Of a stretch of DNA of 64,000 nucleotides, positions 1 through 12,229 are shown in pieces. The notes under the pieces are model-generated. The model was not told the origin of the DNA. It saw only the letters and a list, made by a program, of their open reading frames with translations, and ran no database searches. The stretch covers positions 1,612,001-1,676,000 of the forward strand of contig NW_019028979.1 of assembly GCF_002105155.1 (NCBI RefSeq). The letters are read 5' to 3'. The stretch is from Lobosporangium transversale. Its lineage: Eukaryota > Mortierellomycota > Mortierellomycetes > Mortierellales > Mortierellaceae. A program made the translations under genes and the position numbers. The stretch's first letter is position 1. Each line of letters opens with the position of its first letter.

Positions 1-202
1 TGACGCCAAAAAAGGAGGCTAATATTATACTGTCTTACTAAGAGATGCCCAACCTCGAGCGTATTGCGAATGGTAGGAAACAGAACTCTCAGGTCTAAAA
101 CGCTTGAAACTTTTCAAAAACAATCCTAATCAATCAGCAGAGTCCGAAGGAGTGGCATCGGTTGTAGAGGAATCTAGATATCGCAGATTCCATAGCTGAC
201 AA

Positions 203-1302
203 ATGCCACACTATGAAAATCATCACCTCTTGGAGCTCTCAGAAATCATCTCGCGTATTGGCGTTTTTCTCAATCAAGATAACCTCTTGAATTATATATT
301 TGTCAGCGACTTTCTGGCGAGGACTCTACATGCAATTTCAACTCAAGTTTACAGGAGCTATAGGAGGCAGTACTGGAATGTACCAATCTTAATTATTCAG
401 GTGCCGCTGAAGTACAAATGAGTAGTGATGGAGTTTATCCATTGTTCAGCTGTTCAAGGAAGTTAGGGTCTTGTGCTTGTGTATAGTGATAATCCCTCGG
501 CTTCCCGGTAACTTTTTGGCCAACAACGCGGACGAATTTATTTCCCCAAATTTAGTGTTGAAACCAGAGGGTCAAGCTTGCGCTCTTTTTGGTTAGACCC
601 TTACAAATATAAATGGTTTACTTAACAAAATTCCTATAATTGAAAAGACTTTCCCCAGTATCCTTGCGCACTGACGAATATACCAGATCTGTCAATTTCT
701 AATGTGGAAACAAAGGAGAAGAATATAGTAGGACTTCTCAGGCAGATGACCATGCTAAAAGATCTAGATGCGATTTCGGCCAGCTTTCTATGTGAGAACT
801 ATTAGCAGTTAAGCAGGAGGGCCTGAAAGATGGACACAGGGTGTTAAGAAGTAAGGCCCTAGAGGCTCTATGAGTCGGTTACGTTAATGAAAGTCAATAC
901 ACGAAGTAGTAGGTCTGAGGTATCGTACAAGCGATCTTATTCAACTGCCCACGTCCGAAACACCTGACTGGCTCTAAAACCATGATGGCAAGAATTGCTA
1001 ATAGTGCAGAATGGGCCAGCACTGACCTCATCAACTTGGACATCTTCCTCGAGGCCGACATAGATCAAGAGACTTCAGAAGCTATGGCAAAATGGCGCGC
1101 TGTGCTTAGACAGCTAGGCAAACTAGCCCGACTACAGTTTCTTAAATTGATAGGATATAGTTGGGTGGCTAGAAGAAAGCGAACACTGGGCCTGAGGCTC
1201 AGAACAGGTCTGGATGAACTAGTCTACCTGAAGAGCCTGAGAACATTGCTGTCTGAACATGGACGCCGGCAGAAGCAATCGGAAGAAGCAACATGGACCT
1301 GA
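203..1302 (+). pseudogene. Decayed F-box/LRR gene
   Basis: Two open segments survive. The first (203-421) reads like an F-box N-terminus: a short leader, then a leucine/isoleucine-rich helix pair ending in a Trp-containing segment. The second (982-1302) is clearly homologous to the C-terminal part of the intact F-box gene at 45514-47085. Both share blocks such as IFLEADIDQ, RQLGKLARL and GLDELV, and about 52 of 82 residues match by eye. Between them no frame stays open and a miniature element has inserted (565-647). In the intact family the product would be a substrate receptor of an SCF ubiquitin ligase (family knowledge). This copy cannot make it. The boundaries are those of recognisable remains, and remnants may extend further. 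Confidence 0.75.
565..647 (-). mobile_element. Truncated hAT-like MITE, copy 1
   Basis: This stretch begins with CAGAGGGTCAAGCTTG and matches almost base for base the reverse complement of the complete 120-bp element at 28649-28768, up to the run ending TTGAAAAG. The last 36 or so bases, including the second terminal inverted repeat, are missing, so no target duplication can be read. It lies within the decayed F-box gene. Confidence 0.8.
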
Positions 1303-2250
1303 ACAATTGACCGAAAATGACATATATGGGTGGCTAGGCAAAATACTGGTCGTTGGGGATTTATCTTGTTCGCAGAACACTATGACACAAATATGCGTGT
1401 TATTAAAGCAACTGGCGAATCCATGCTCAAGGAAATAAAAGCTGAATTATTACTTCAGGATCTTGTATGGTGGATAAAGCCTCCCAGTACATGTTTCCTG
1501 TGTTAAAAGCGACATTGTACTCGTACTAATAAAGGAAAGAAAAAAGGTCCTTATCGGTCATGTTACGGACCTAGTTACAACGGATGTGAGCTATAGCTGC
1601 CGAAAGCGATATAGAGGTATTTAGTGCTCTCGTTAAGCAGACTTAATCTCTTTTCTTCTTTTTTCAATCAGAAAAGCACCGTTCTATCAGATGTAGTTTT
1701 CTTGTTATCATGCTCTGATTATAGGCTGAAAGGATTAAAGATGCGATTTGGTCTAGTAGGAGGTCATGGCAAGAACAAAAAGTCGTTTGACTTTTTTCAA
1801 GTGAACAAGGTAGTGTTTTATTTCACTCATAAGGCTTGACCGCCCATTCAAGTCGACCAAGCATTCTATGAGATTTGTCAATCTACGTCCTCCTAATCTC
1901 TGAATCCGAACATAATGGATCCTGTGCTAGTATGGATAGCTCCCCATAATTGGTGTCATCTAGTGTGCTATTGATGGTGTCGTAACTGCTTTTCCAGTCC
2001 AAAACGGTCAGATTACAATATACGCAAGGCACTATTGCCCACCTGTTTAGAGCCAACCTTATCTTTGGGTATGGCAAAGAAACGGAAACCCGCAGCGCAA
2101 GGACATAGTTGGCTTCATCTGGGCCAATAGTGATTAAAGTTTGCTGTTTAAATATGTAAAAGCGTTTGATTGTTATTTAGGCCCTTATTATCATTGATAA
2201 TCTGGAAAGACTCAAGCCAGGATTTTGTAAAACATGGAAAGTGAAACCCT
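1303..2250. other. Intergenic, no gene seen
   Basis: AT-rich DNA with short open frames only. The 71-residue frame at 1624-1839 starts at GTG and the 64-residue minus frame at 1883-2077 has no recognisable motif. I see no gene or RNA here; remains of the upstream F-box relic may trail into it. Confidence 0.6.
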
Positions 2251-2733
2251 TTATACCCTCGAGCCTATTTGGGCAAAGGTATACAAGTGTTTACTATTGA
2301 AGCCTTCTTTGACAGAACAGCCGAGACATGCTGAAAGTGTGAAGCTAGAAAAGTAGCAGGTAGACTCGGGTAAAGGTGCCAAAGAATGGAAGCGACAAAG
2401 CATTGGGATATTATTCAGTGATGAGTTATCGCATGTACACACATGAGGGAAGTTGAGATGAGCCAAGGTAAACAGAACTACGACAAAAGCATGTGCTCGT
2501 TGCTGACCTAGACGTTCAGGCGCTTTATTGTGGAACGTATATTGTTCGTTTGACTTGTGCCACTTTTGGGGATATAATTGGTTAAAGCGTTGGTTGCTGT
2601 CATTGAGATCACACATTACTACAAAAACATGTTTGTTGACACCAATGGCGGGTGTGGTTCCCATCATTATGGTCCAATCAAACATATTCACATAAGAACT
2701 TCGATGCCCCCCTGGGGGCTGTAGGAGGGCCAC
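2251..2733 (-). other. Unassigned 160-residue open frame
   Basis: An open minus-strand frame without a good ATG (it opens at GTG). The composition is protein-like, with an aromatic and hydrophobic middle and few low-complexity runs. I recognise no domain. A stop lies a few codons upstream and no convincing splice acceptor supplies an earlier exon. It could be one exon of a decayed gene reaching back to about 3170, where another short ATG frame starts on the same strand, or chance. Function unknown. Confidence 0.15.
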
Positions 2734-4658
2734 AACAATAACTCTAAGCTCAGGACTTCTATGGCGACCATAATACTAATGTTCGAAGACCCATCTATGA
2801 ATAAAAAGGCGCATGTACATGATAAAATATGAATCCAGACCTTGTTTAGCTTCACAAACTACACAAAGGTCTTCTGGGCCAAAATATCCTCGACTTGACT
2901 TATGTTCCTCCAACATAATTGTGTAGTTGATCGCGGTCTATATCATACCCAGTTTTGACGCCCGATCCTTAACGCTACCAGAGGGCTTTTATGCTAAGTA
3001 AAGATGCTCTACTCACCGGAGTCCCCTTGCCACTTATAAAGACGTTGCTACTTGCCCATGTTTTCTGCCATCCACTTGGTCAGCGTCAGCCTTACATAGC
3101 TGGTCAAATGAATTTTGCTCCGTTTCTATCCGTCCTGCGTCTCTGTTAGCGAGCTTGTTTGTTGCCATCTTATAAAGGAAGTCTCTTCAGTTTGGGTAGT
3201 AAGATTGAAGTGTTTTGTTAGCATCAAAGGCCCTTCTTCTGTATTCATTTTTTTTTTTTTTTTTAGGTAATCCAGCCGTTGTTTTTCTTTTTCTTTTTTC
3301 TTTTCTTCCCCACAATGGATCTCGAAATAGATATGTTTAAATACCTAAATCAGCAAATCTAATTGTTTGGGGTACAGTTCTCTGTCTAAAGTATTTGAAG
3401 AAAGGTATCATATTATTGTTAATAACACTGGTTTATGTCATTCGACCGCGTAGGAATGCTGTCCGAACCAATACATGATGAAACTATGCAAGATGAATGG
3501 TAAAAATACATCGCATAGACGTTGGTCCCGACTTTGGAAGGTTGTACCTTTATTAGTCTGTATACTATGCTATATGCTATACAGGAATTCTTTACAAGCC
3601 GTCAAGGCCAACGGAATAAGAGAATAGCACAAGTTGGCATCTGTAGCAATTCAATTGATTTTGGATTGTGCTAAAGGGGGATTTAGGCTTTTGACGATTC
3701 ACCAATGAGAGTTAGGAAGTTGCTGCTGTGGCGATTCAGAGCACTGATCAATCCAGACCTTTTGAGTTATTTGGAGGACGCTAATGCAAAGTGGCACAGC
3801 ATGGAGAGAGAGATCAACTGCATATATATATATACATTGCTTGTCGCGGATCTATTTTTTTACGCTCGTCAAAGCTGGTAGAAGACGCGCTTTTTCGCAT
3901 CTTTTTCCACGTGTATCACCATCTGCGGCCATGCGGCCAAAAATTGTGTGCATTTGTACACAGCATCTACAAAATAATAATAATAATAAAAAGTGTTGCA
4001 TGGGATACAGAGGTGCATGAAATATGGTCGGAACAAAGATAAGTGCATTCTTCCCTTTACATATCAATTCTGTACTTTTTTAATACAAAATTTGTAATGA
4101 CCTCGGCGACGGGAAATACACAACACATGTAAAATGTGTTTGCTATACATGAGGCAAGCTCCTGGAAGTGTAACTTTATTATTTTTTATAGGTTGTTCCC
4201 TTTCAAACAATTTGAGCACATTTTATCCTTCTTATCTTGGTTCTTGAAAGGCTCTTTATTCCCTTGCATCAAACATCTTTCCTTTAAAGGGTCTCTGCCA
4301 GGGGAAAGGTAGAGCCATGACCAGAACTAGAGCCGATGGGTGAATAGAAATGTGAGCCTACTGCTGTGCTGGGAAAGAGGATTATTTGATCCAAAGACAA
4401 TGACAAATTCCGTATTGCTTGGAGATAAGCAGCCAAAGATCAATGATGATTAAGAGATATTTATTCAATGTTGGGGCGAAAGAAGGAATGCGAAATGCCG
4501 AATTATTTACGTTCGTGGATAATATTGAGGTGTGACAGAAATAATATATTATATACTTTGATTATAGTTGGGTGAAAATAAATGATACAAATGATGTTGT
4601 GCTTCGCAATGTTCACGTCGCAATCAAGAAGAGCCTTCAATGATCTCCCAACGCAACC
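2734..4658. other. Intergenic, no gene seen
   Basis: No frame with a recognisable product. It holds a T tract near 3249-3264, a CT-rich patch, a TATATA run near 3823 and AATAAA-like motifs near the 3' end of the transporter gene on the minus strand. Small overlapping frames at 3784-4067 on both strands look like chance. Confidence 0.6.
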
Positions 4659-6590
4659 CTAAACCTTCTCAGTCGAATAATTTGGCAGTTTGTCTTCTGA
4701 TCCAGCAGCGGTGCTATGCTCATCCAGAGAGGAGGAAGAACCAACCTCTGCATTAGCAAGATTGCTAGCAGGCTTGACGGAATCTCTGTTGGGATACAAG
4801 ACTAAACTGACGACCAAACCCACACCACCCATGATCGCAAACGAGTAGAGAGCATCGCGATAGCCTGGTAAGAGCTCAGGTCCCACTGCAAAGAGAGAGT
4901 TCTTCTTGTTAGCAACGATGTTAGAGATGGCGATTCCAATGGGAGCACCGATCTGCAGGAAAACGTTGTATACTATCAAGGTAACAGATACACAACATTA
5001 AAAATATATTCGGGAAAGATGGCCTGATGTACTGGTTGAACAGATGCTATTGTTCGCAACATTGCCAAAGCTCGAAATAAAGTTTTCTGTGCTAAATATG
5101 ATTTATAATTTTTTCTTACCTGCACCAACAACACCTTGGTCCTCATCTGCAGCATCTGCAACTGAATTAATTTGGCAGGTTAACCAAATGCAGACCATTG
5201 CAACCATGTTCAGGAGCAAAGAGGGGAAAACAGTGGCCCAATAGTTTGATTCGGCCTTAATCTGGGCCCAGAGGACACCTGAGGCAATCATAAAGAGCCA
5301 ACCGACCACAAGTACAGCCTTGGACCGAAGATAAGGATTAATAGCTGTCAAGAGACCAACCATGAAAATAGCACCAATACCGTGTGGCAAGAAAGCTACT
5401 GACGTCTTGAGAGCGGAATAACCGAGCACATTTCGAACCACAAGTGCAGAGAAATAGAAGTGAGCATTCATGGCTGCCATCATGACTGTCGCAGTCGCAC
5501 AAGAGGAAAAGAATCGACGAGATTGCCAGATACGAAGGGGCATGATCGGGTAATCGATCTTGAACTCAATGACTACAAAGGCGATCAATAACACAATGCC
5601 GACCAAGAAAGGAGCCAAAGCCTTGGCAGAACCCCAACCAGCTGCAGGGCCTTCACTGAGATAGTAAATCACACAAACGATACCAATCGTGAAGGCAGAC
5701 ATGCCAAATATGTCAAGGCGACGATCTTCTACCTTGCCTTGAGCCTTTTCGGCAGGAATAACTAAGATCCCCAAAATAACCAGAGCGAAGCCAATAATGG
5801 CAGTAATGTAGAACATCCATCTCCAGCCTTTTTTTTTTTTTTTTTTTTTTTAACGGTAAAGTGAGAGCATAAGTGGATCAGGTCAGTGTGTTGTTAGGCT
5901 TTATTTTTTATGGTATCCAGCAACAAATAAAATATCCATATCTTTCTTACCAATTGTTGAACCCAAAATACCACCAAGGAGGACACCGACAATAGAGCCG
6001 ACAGCAGCAGTGCCTCCAAAGATGCCCAGAGCCTTGTTTCGCTCAGGTCCAACAGGGTAAGTAGTGGTAAGGATGGCCAGAGCACTAGGGACAGTGAAGC
6101 CAGCCCCCATACCCTGCAGCGCACGGCCCACAGACATGACCACGGGTGTCTGAGCGAAGCCATTGACAATAGACCAAATCGAAAACCATGTTACGCCAAG
6201 AATATAAATGTTACGATGACCATATAGATCACCAAGGCGACCTCCTAACAATAGGAAGGCACCATATGCTAAAGCATATGCGGACGATACCCTTCATGAA
6301 TAAAAAAGATTTTTTTTTTCGGTTGCATAAACAAAAAAAGTCAGAATAAAAGAGTTGTGTAGCGCGCACATGCACTTTTTTTTTTTTTTTTTTTTTTTGC
6401 TATACCATTGTAGTTGATCGAACTTGAACCCAACATCTTGCATAACGTTAGGAAGCACAATTGTCACACTGGCAACATTGATGACATCGAGCATCTGAGC
6501 CAAGGAGACAATGGTGAGCAAAAGTCCCTTCGTCTGGTTCAGACGGCGATACCAGGGGAGCTGTGGAGAGTTGTCTATGTTGTCAGACAT
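4659..6590 (-). CDS. MFS drug:H+ antiporter (DHA2-like), 4 exons
   Basis: A predicted proton-coupled exporter in the plasma or vacuolar membrane; the substrate cannot be read from sequence. Exons: 6590-6406, 6291-5951, 5827-5120 and 4972-4659, joined by GT-AG introns of 114, 123 and 147 bp, giving 515 residues. MFS signatures are visible. Motif A reads GGRLGDLYGHR (residues 78-88), motif B reads RALQGMGAG, and a glycine-rich motif-C-like helix runs into WRWMFYI. The many hydrophobic segments fit the 14-helix DHA2 layout, as in aminotriazole-resistance and Atr1-type proteins. The Ser/Glu-rich tail (about 45 residues) should be cytoplasmic. Two introns contain homopolymer A tracts on the coding strand. 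The gene stands alone, with no regulator or biosynthetic cluster beside it. Confidence 0.9.
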
Positions 6591-7575
6591 GGGTGATATA
6601 ATCTATAATAACGATACGGTGTAATGGAATACAGGCTTTTCCTAAGGTAATAAAATAAGGAGAGAAAAGGGGAAAAGGGTATATTGCTGTATTGTTGAAA
6701 AAGTGGGATGGACAGCGAAGGACGAATGGGGTATATATAAGAAAAAAAGAAAGAAGGAAGGAATGAAACGAAAAAGAAGGAGAATATATAAGTAAACTAG
6801 AGGGGAAAGTCGAGCTACGGGAGCATAATTTCTTTTAGTGCTATGCAAGGAGGATGCAGGAGAGTGGTGCAAATGGAGGGTGGACAGGGAGACTGAGATC
6901 TCTTTTTATACTTGGATGCAACTTGACATTGCCAATGCGTGTTTAAGTATTTTGGCCAAAATAAGCGTTGTAACCGATTTATTTTTTAAAGTTTTATTTT
7001 GAATGTGCGTCCATTTGTCTATTCCCGATCGCCTAACATCCAATCCAGCATAGCATTGTAATCTCTCATCTGTTGATGCCATTGATGTTCCAGATCCATA
7101 GCGGAGCACAGTTTTTACTTTTATTTTCTTGGTCTCAGGTTGAACTTGCCTTCACCCTCCACCTATACTGTATACACGAGTATGCTTAGAGAAAAGCAGT
7201 AACCCCACATCCTTTGAGCTAAGGGTTGCCGTATCTATCGACATGAATTAGTTGAGAGGCGAGTCTTCATCATTGGTTGGAGTGCATTCCCCCTTTATTC
7301 TTGTCACCCTGTCTCCCGTACACATCGCTGTTGCAACCTACCGCTGCGCTGTTAATATTTTTTTTTACCATGCCACAGAAAAACTAAATTTTACCGGTAC
7401 AATTTTAATTCCGTCAAAATGTATTGCCTACCCAGCATAGCCCCTTTGACTTTATTTCTTGCGGTAATCCTTATTTTCAAGAATGTTGGAATCGTTCCAG
7501 CTCGCAATAAATGTATTGAACACATACACGCGTCCATCCATTGTGATGAGTAATGAGTGTTACGCTTCAGTTTTT

Positions 7576-7608
<33 letters not shown>

Positions 7609-9211
7609 CGTATTTCCATTCACTAAGTATTGCTGCAAATCACAACATCCATGTAGATTATATGACCACAGGTCCTCTTTTTGCTACCATCCACGCATCT
7701 AAATACGTTTCTATTGTTCGATTACACTCTGTTGATGTTTAGGGGCCATGACCCAATTACAGGATCACGAAAAGGATGCTGTCAAAGTTGGTGGCAAACT
7801 GATTTTTTTTTTTCTCGTGATATGCCGTTGCATTATCGAACAAGTCTCGATCCGATATGAATAATGAAAAGAAGGGCGGATGCAACACCAATAGTTTCCC
7901 AACGTTCTCTAAAACACCACGTAAAGTATCCACATGTATTCTGAATGTGAAATTCAAAAGAGATTGTGAGAGAATCTGTCCTAGATTCCTGAAGTGGACT
8001 TGGTCTTAAGATCCTATAGATCGATCTTTCATATATTGGTGGATCTTACATTTTATCCTGAGGGGCGAGCAAACCGGTTGGCATGACACAGTGGGTTAAA
8101 TACTTAGATATTTTCTGCATCTTCATATCCTCTGATATAATTTTAAAGTCAATTCTTCAATAAATTGAATATCACATAATAGGGCTATCAGAGACTTGAA
8201 CGGCCCCGAAACCGGCCAAAGGTCTAGGAGTGGAGGCTACCAATAGAAGTGGGCGAAGTATCTGAGGGAATGAGGTGCTAATGATAGTGTCAATTAGATG
8301 AGGTATACTGCACATGTGGGCTGGAATGAGATGGAGAAGCACATTGTGACTGTTATACTTTTTGCGTCGCTCCATTCAGGGTTCATTTTTGTGTAACATC
8401 TTTTTCTTTTGCGTAAACCTTTCAAACCAAGGTTTTATCTCACTGCGTAAGTCAGATACGCCAAATAGGCAAACTGTAGTCGTGGCTCCATGAGCTGCAC
8501 ACAGATTTAGCTCGCGGCATGTTAGCCAGGCTGGCTATTACGATAATATCTAACAGAGTGCTGTCTCTTTTATGCATTGACTTATACTGATGGAAAGCTC
8601 ATTCTCATATTTGTCGTTAAATTACTTTTGTTTTCATCACTACTTTTTCTGCATTTCTTTAACTCTACTTTTTTTTTCTCTTGAGACACTACTTTTATTT
8701 CTTTCACGTTCTCGCTTTGTCGAAGGCATATTGAAAAAAGAAAGAATACAGGGCGGGTTATCAACGAAAACAGTAAGAAGGAGGGGGGACTATTTAGAGC
8801 AAGCTGAGTTATTGTTTGTTTTCTATTATACATGCATCTTTATTGCCCAACATTCCTGGCCCGTTATACTTTCCATTTGTTAGGGGTCTTTCAAATATAA
8901 CATTGCAAAAGATAATATGTCAGTGCCTTCGTTTCCTTCACATAAAAGTATTTAATTAATAGTAGCCCCGCATCTTTAGTTCCAGTAGATGCATCAAAGC
9001 AACATTATTCCTCGCCGAGCGAGAGGTGGCTGCGACGTCGGTGGCCTTCAGTTTGTCTTTACATGACTTAAGCTGGATATGGCGTCATTTACAGGATTTT
9101 CTGTTGATTTTGCTCTATTTACATATTAAAATGACACTGTTATTCTTGTATCTATCCTGTACTCATGACAAGCAAAGCAACCTGCATATTGACTGGCACT
9201 TGATAGGCAGT

Positions 9212-9248
<37 letters not shown>

Positions 9249-10544
9249 GTCTCAAAGCAATTTCATGTCGCTTTTTCGCTTCACTGACAAAGATATTGCA
9301 AATAGAACATGTCTATCAGTCACCAATTCCAATCAAGTTGACCAGAATCGAAGAGGAAAGATTGATTCGGAACAACCATGCTTTGAAAATTACCAATCAA
9401 AAACTACTCATTGATGGTGAAACTGAAACTGTTGTCAAGGAGACAGGAGTTTCTGTCTGATTGCAGGCGAAATTTGGTCAAATCCAAAGTCAAATGGAAT
9501 GTCATTAGCAGTAATTTCCACTGGTGAATCTTGCACAGATGTAACTTGCACAGGTGTAACATTTTTTTTGGTACGGTGCACCACCGCTGGCCTAGTATAC
9601 CAGCGACGTGCCAATATTTTGATATTGGGATACACTAACCTTCCATTGAAAGATCAGGAATACATTGCACCATTCAAGTTCACCGGCGAAAAGAAATTTT
9701 GGGTTTTAATGCACATGTGGGCTTTTTTTGCCGGTGATAAACATTCATTGATGATTCTGAATTGACAGCAAGTCAGAGGTAGATGAAGGTATGACATTTA
9801 TAGAATTTCAATTAAGCATCATGATCTTTTATTATGCATTAGGTGGAGGTGCCACCATTCTTGTTTGCTGTTCTCACAAAATCGCTTGTTTTTACGGCCA
9901 TGACTTTCTGCCCCCACCACATCTACTCTGATTCCTGTTGCCATTGATTGAGATCGAGGGGTTATGCCTACACTATTGGTCGCCTGCATCACCAAGGTAT
10001 CTATCTACTTTACCTGTTGCTGTCTTCTTATTTTTATTTTGTTTGAATATAACGCAATGTTCTCAATTCCGATTTCACAGTACTAGTGGGTTAGGTGAGC
10101 CTTCTTTTAGAGACTTGAAGGAACTGGGATTTGTAGATTTTTGTTATAAAAAACATGTTCATTGTTTATACTTTATTACGATAAATGTGAGGGTTGTGAT
10201 GCCAAGGATATTGGACTTGTGTGCTTGGGATTATAACAAGGCCCCTGCGGTGGCGGAACCGACACTGGACGTTTGTCATGATGACATAGACAAACTAAAT
10301 ACACAACCGCCCAAGGATCTTCGTCTAGAGATTCAGATGTTCATTTAATTTACGATACAAGGTAATGATGTCTCTGTATCTACTCCTATGTTACGACTCG
10401 TATCTCATCTGTAAAGAAGGACTTCATATTATACAGCTATGTTATTTTTTTTAGTCGCTCATCATTTCTTGACATCTTTTCAAGCTAGTACCACTTTAAT
10501 CGAGCGAGGAAGCACGTCAGTCTGAAAAGTGAGGTTGTGGCATT
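6591..10544. other. Long intergenic stretch, upstream of the transporter
   Basis: The first few hundred bases (A/G-rich on the plus strand, pyrimidine-rich on the coding strand) are probably the transporter promoter. The rest is AT-rich with A tracts of 27 bases (7582-7608) and 31 bases (9213-9243). Frames at 9250-9460, 9435-9765 and 9938-10348 look partly protein-like but lack ATG starts, domains or splice support. They may be remains of a gene or element that I cannot identify. Confidence 0.5.
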
Positions 10545-10730
10545 ATGGAAATCGGCTCTGGAGATCCTGAGCGAGGGTTGTCTAAAGCTGATACAGTACA
10601 TGAGGCATTCGTTCTTTTGCAGAGCTACCAAGCCGCTATACCTGAATTTAGAAGACAGTTGGAGAAGGTGAGACTGACCGGTCGCCGAGTTGATCTCCTA
10701 CTACGAGCTGGTAACTTTGAATACGACTAA
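10545..10730 (+). CDS. Small hypothetical protein or gene fragment
   Basis: A 61-codon ATG frame with balanced amino-acid use and a plausible amphipathic helix (HEAFVLLQSYQAAIPEFRRQ), ending GNFEYD. No signal peptide or membrane segment. It sits just upstream of the duplicated F-box promoter copy, so it may be a fragment carried along by or truncated with that duplication. I do not recognise it; a chance frame is possible. Confidence 0.25.
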   Translation: MEIGSGDPERGLSKADTVHEAFVLLQSYQAAIPEFRRQLEKVRLTGRRVDLLLRAGNFEYD

Positions 10731-10738
10731 GGTTCTGA

Positions 10739-11008
10739 ATGCTTGGCTGCCACAAATTATTACACAGACCCTTTCATTTATTTAAGGTGGGAATAATGTT
10801 CTTTAAAACCTGCTGCTCCTTTCCGTTGTCTCTTCCTCTTCTTCACTTTTGTCTACACTCAGTTTTCGTTGTCTCATCCATTCGTCCCATAACCTCCACA
10901 CTATTTGCCTATACCTTTTTTCTTCTTTTAAAAAAAGAGAGAGTTAACAATAGTCGTTGTTCTCACATTTTCATAATGGATGTCTTCAGACCCCAGATGA
11001 TATCCTAG
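10739..11008 (+). pseudogene. Truncated duplicate of F-box promoter and start
   Basis: This region aligns with the DNA just upstream of the intact F-box gene at 12230. Shared stretches in the same order are ATTATTACACAGACC, an AGGTGGGAA-AATGTT block, a CTCTTCCTCTTCT-CACTT pyrimidine block and a TATACCT-TTTT block. Both end at the start codon: here ATGGATGTCTTCAGACC (10977), there ATGGACGACCTAAGACC (12230), so the first residues are MDVFRP against MDDLRP. The frame then stops after ten codons and similarity ends. It is a broken 5' copy, not a working gene. Confidence 0.7.
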
Positions 11009-11298
11009 TTTCGCATGCTGTAATGGATGAGATGGATGAGGATAATGACTGAAGTGAGCTTTTTTATTTTATTTTATTTTTTTTTCAAGCGGCGAATTTG
11101 ATTGCCCGTTGTGCCTTTGATGTGCATAAATAGGATAACAGCAAAGCGGATAAAGTAGCAAGGAGACCCCCATTGATATTTGAAAACACCTTTGTCTTTT
11201 TTCTCAAAAAAAAAAAAAAAAAAAAAAAAAGGTTCATTCTACTAGTTTCTTGTGTGGGTCATCTTTAAATCATAACGAGTGCAAAACCACAGTAACAG

Positions 11299-11330
<32 letters not shown>

Positions 11331-11890
11331 TGAAAGAAACTTGCTCATGGATAAATGTACAATAGATGGCTGTCTTCCATGTGTTATTTGAGTAAAAGAG
11401 CAAACAAGGCTCCAGTCAATAATACTTTGCGTCTGTTTATCCGCAGGAAGAAGCAACAGTAATTTGTATTCTATTTCATCTCCAGACTCATAAAAAGTCA
11501 GCCCACAATGCTTTTTTTAAATGAAATTGATGAACTGCAGATGCGTGAGAAAAATAATAAAAATAGCAAACAAACAGAATTTATTAATCAATGCAATGCC
11601 AGTCGAATTTTTTATTCCTTAGTCACCTTTTACAATCCGGCTGTCAAATGTGCTGAATCTCTTTCTCTTTCTCCTCTCTCTCTACTGTGCGAGAGGAAAA
11701 AAAAAAAAAAAAGAGAGAGGCATTATTACTTGACCACAGAAGTTGTGTCCATGGTGGGGTAATTGTGTTTACTATTGCCTACAAACAATTTGCTCTTTTG
11801 CGTGCTTCGTTAAGCCCCTTTTAGGAGAGTCGCAGAGTGCTTCTTTTGGCAAGTACCCCACACTTTTCCATCTCTGGCAGGTTCAACTGA
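11009..11890. other. Intergenic, no gene seen
   Basis: AT-rich DNA with two long A tracts (about 11206-11230 and 11299-11328, the latter 30 bases) and an A/GA-rich tract near 11696-11718. No supported gene. Confidence 0.6.
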
Positions 11891-11913
11891 GATTGTAATG
11901 GAATATAATTATT

Positions 11914-12229
11914 ATTACACAGACCATGGGCTTGTCATTTTAGCAAAGGGGTAAAGTAAAGAGTAAAGATGTAAAAATGCTGTCGAAGGTGGGAAAAATG
12001 TTATGTCCACGGATACAATTCTCTTTTAAACTTGCTATTCCTTCCACCCTTCTCTCTTCCTCTTCTCCACTTCTGCCCACTTCATTCAGCTTTCCTCATC
12101 TCATTCATCTTTTCTCATCTCCTTTTCTCTCTCATTCAACCCATTAAACCTATAGTATTTATCTATACCTATTTTATTGTGTTTTATTATATTTTATTTT
12201 AATTGCACTCACATAAAAGCTGATTCAAT
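11914..12229 (+). promoter_or_regulatory. Promoter region of the F-box gene
   Basis: Directly upstream of the F-box start. It contains a long CT-rich block (about 12030-12140) followed by AT-rich, TATA-like DNA, a common arrangement for fungal promoters. An older duplicate lies at 10753-10976. The parts kept in both copies (listed under that copy) are candidates for control elements; this is an inference from conservation only. Confidence 0.45.

Noticed and set aside
5894-6169. 91-residue minus frame overlapping the transporter
   Set aside because: Shadow of transporter exon 2 in another phase.
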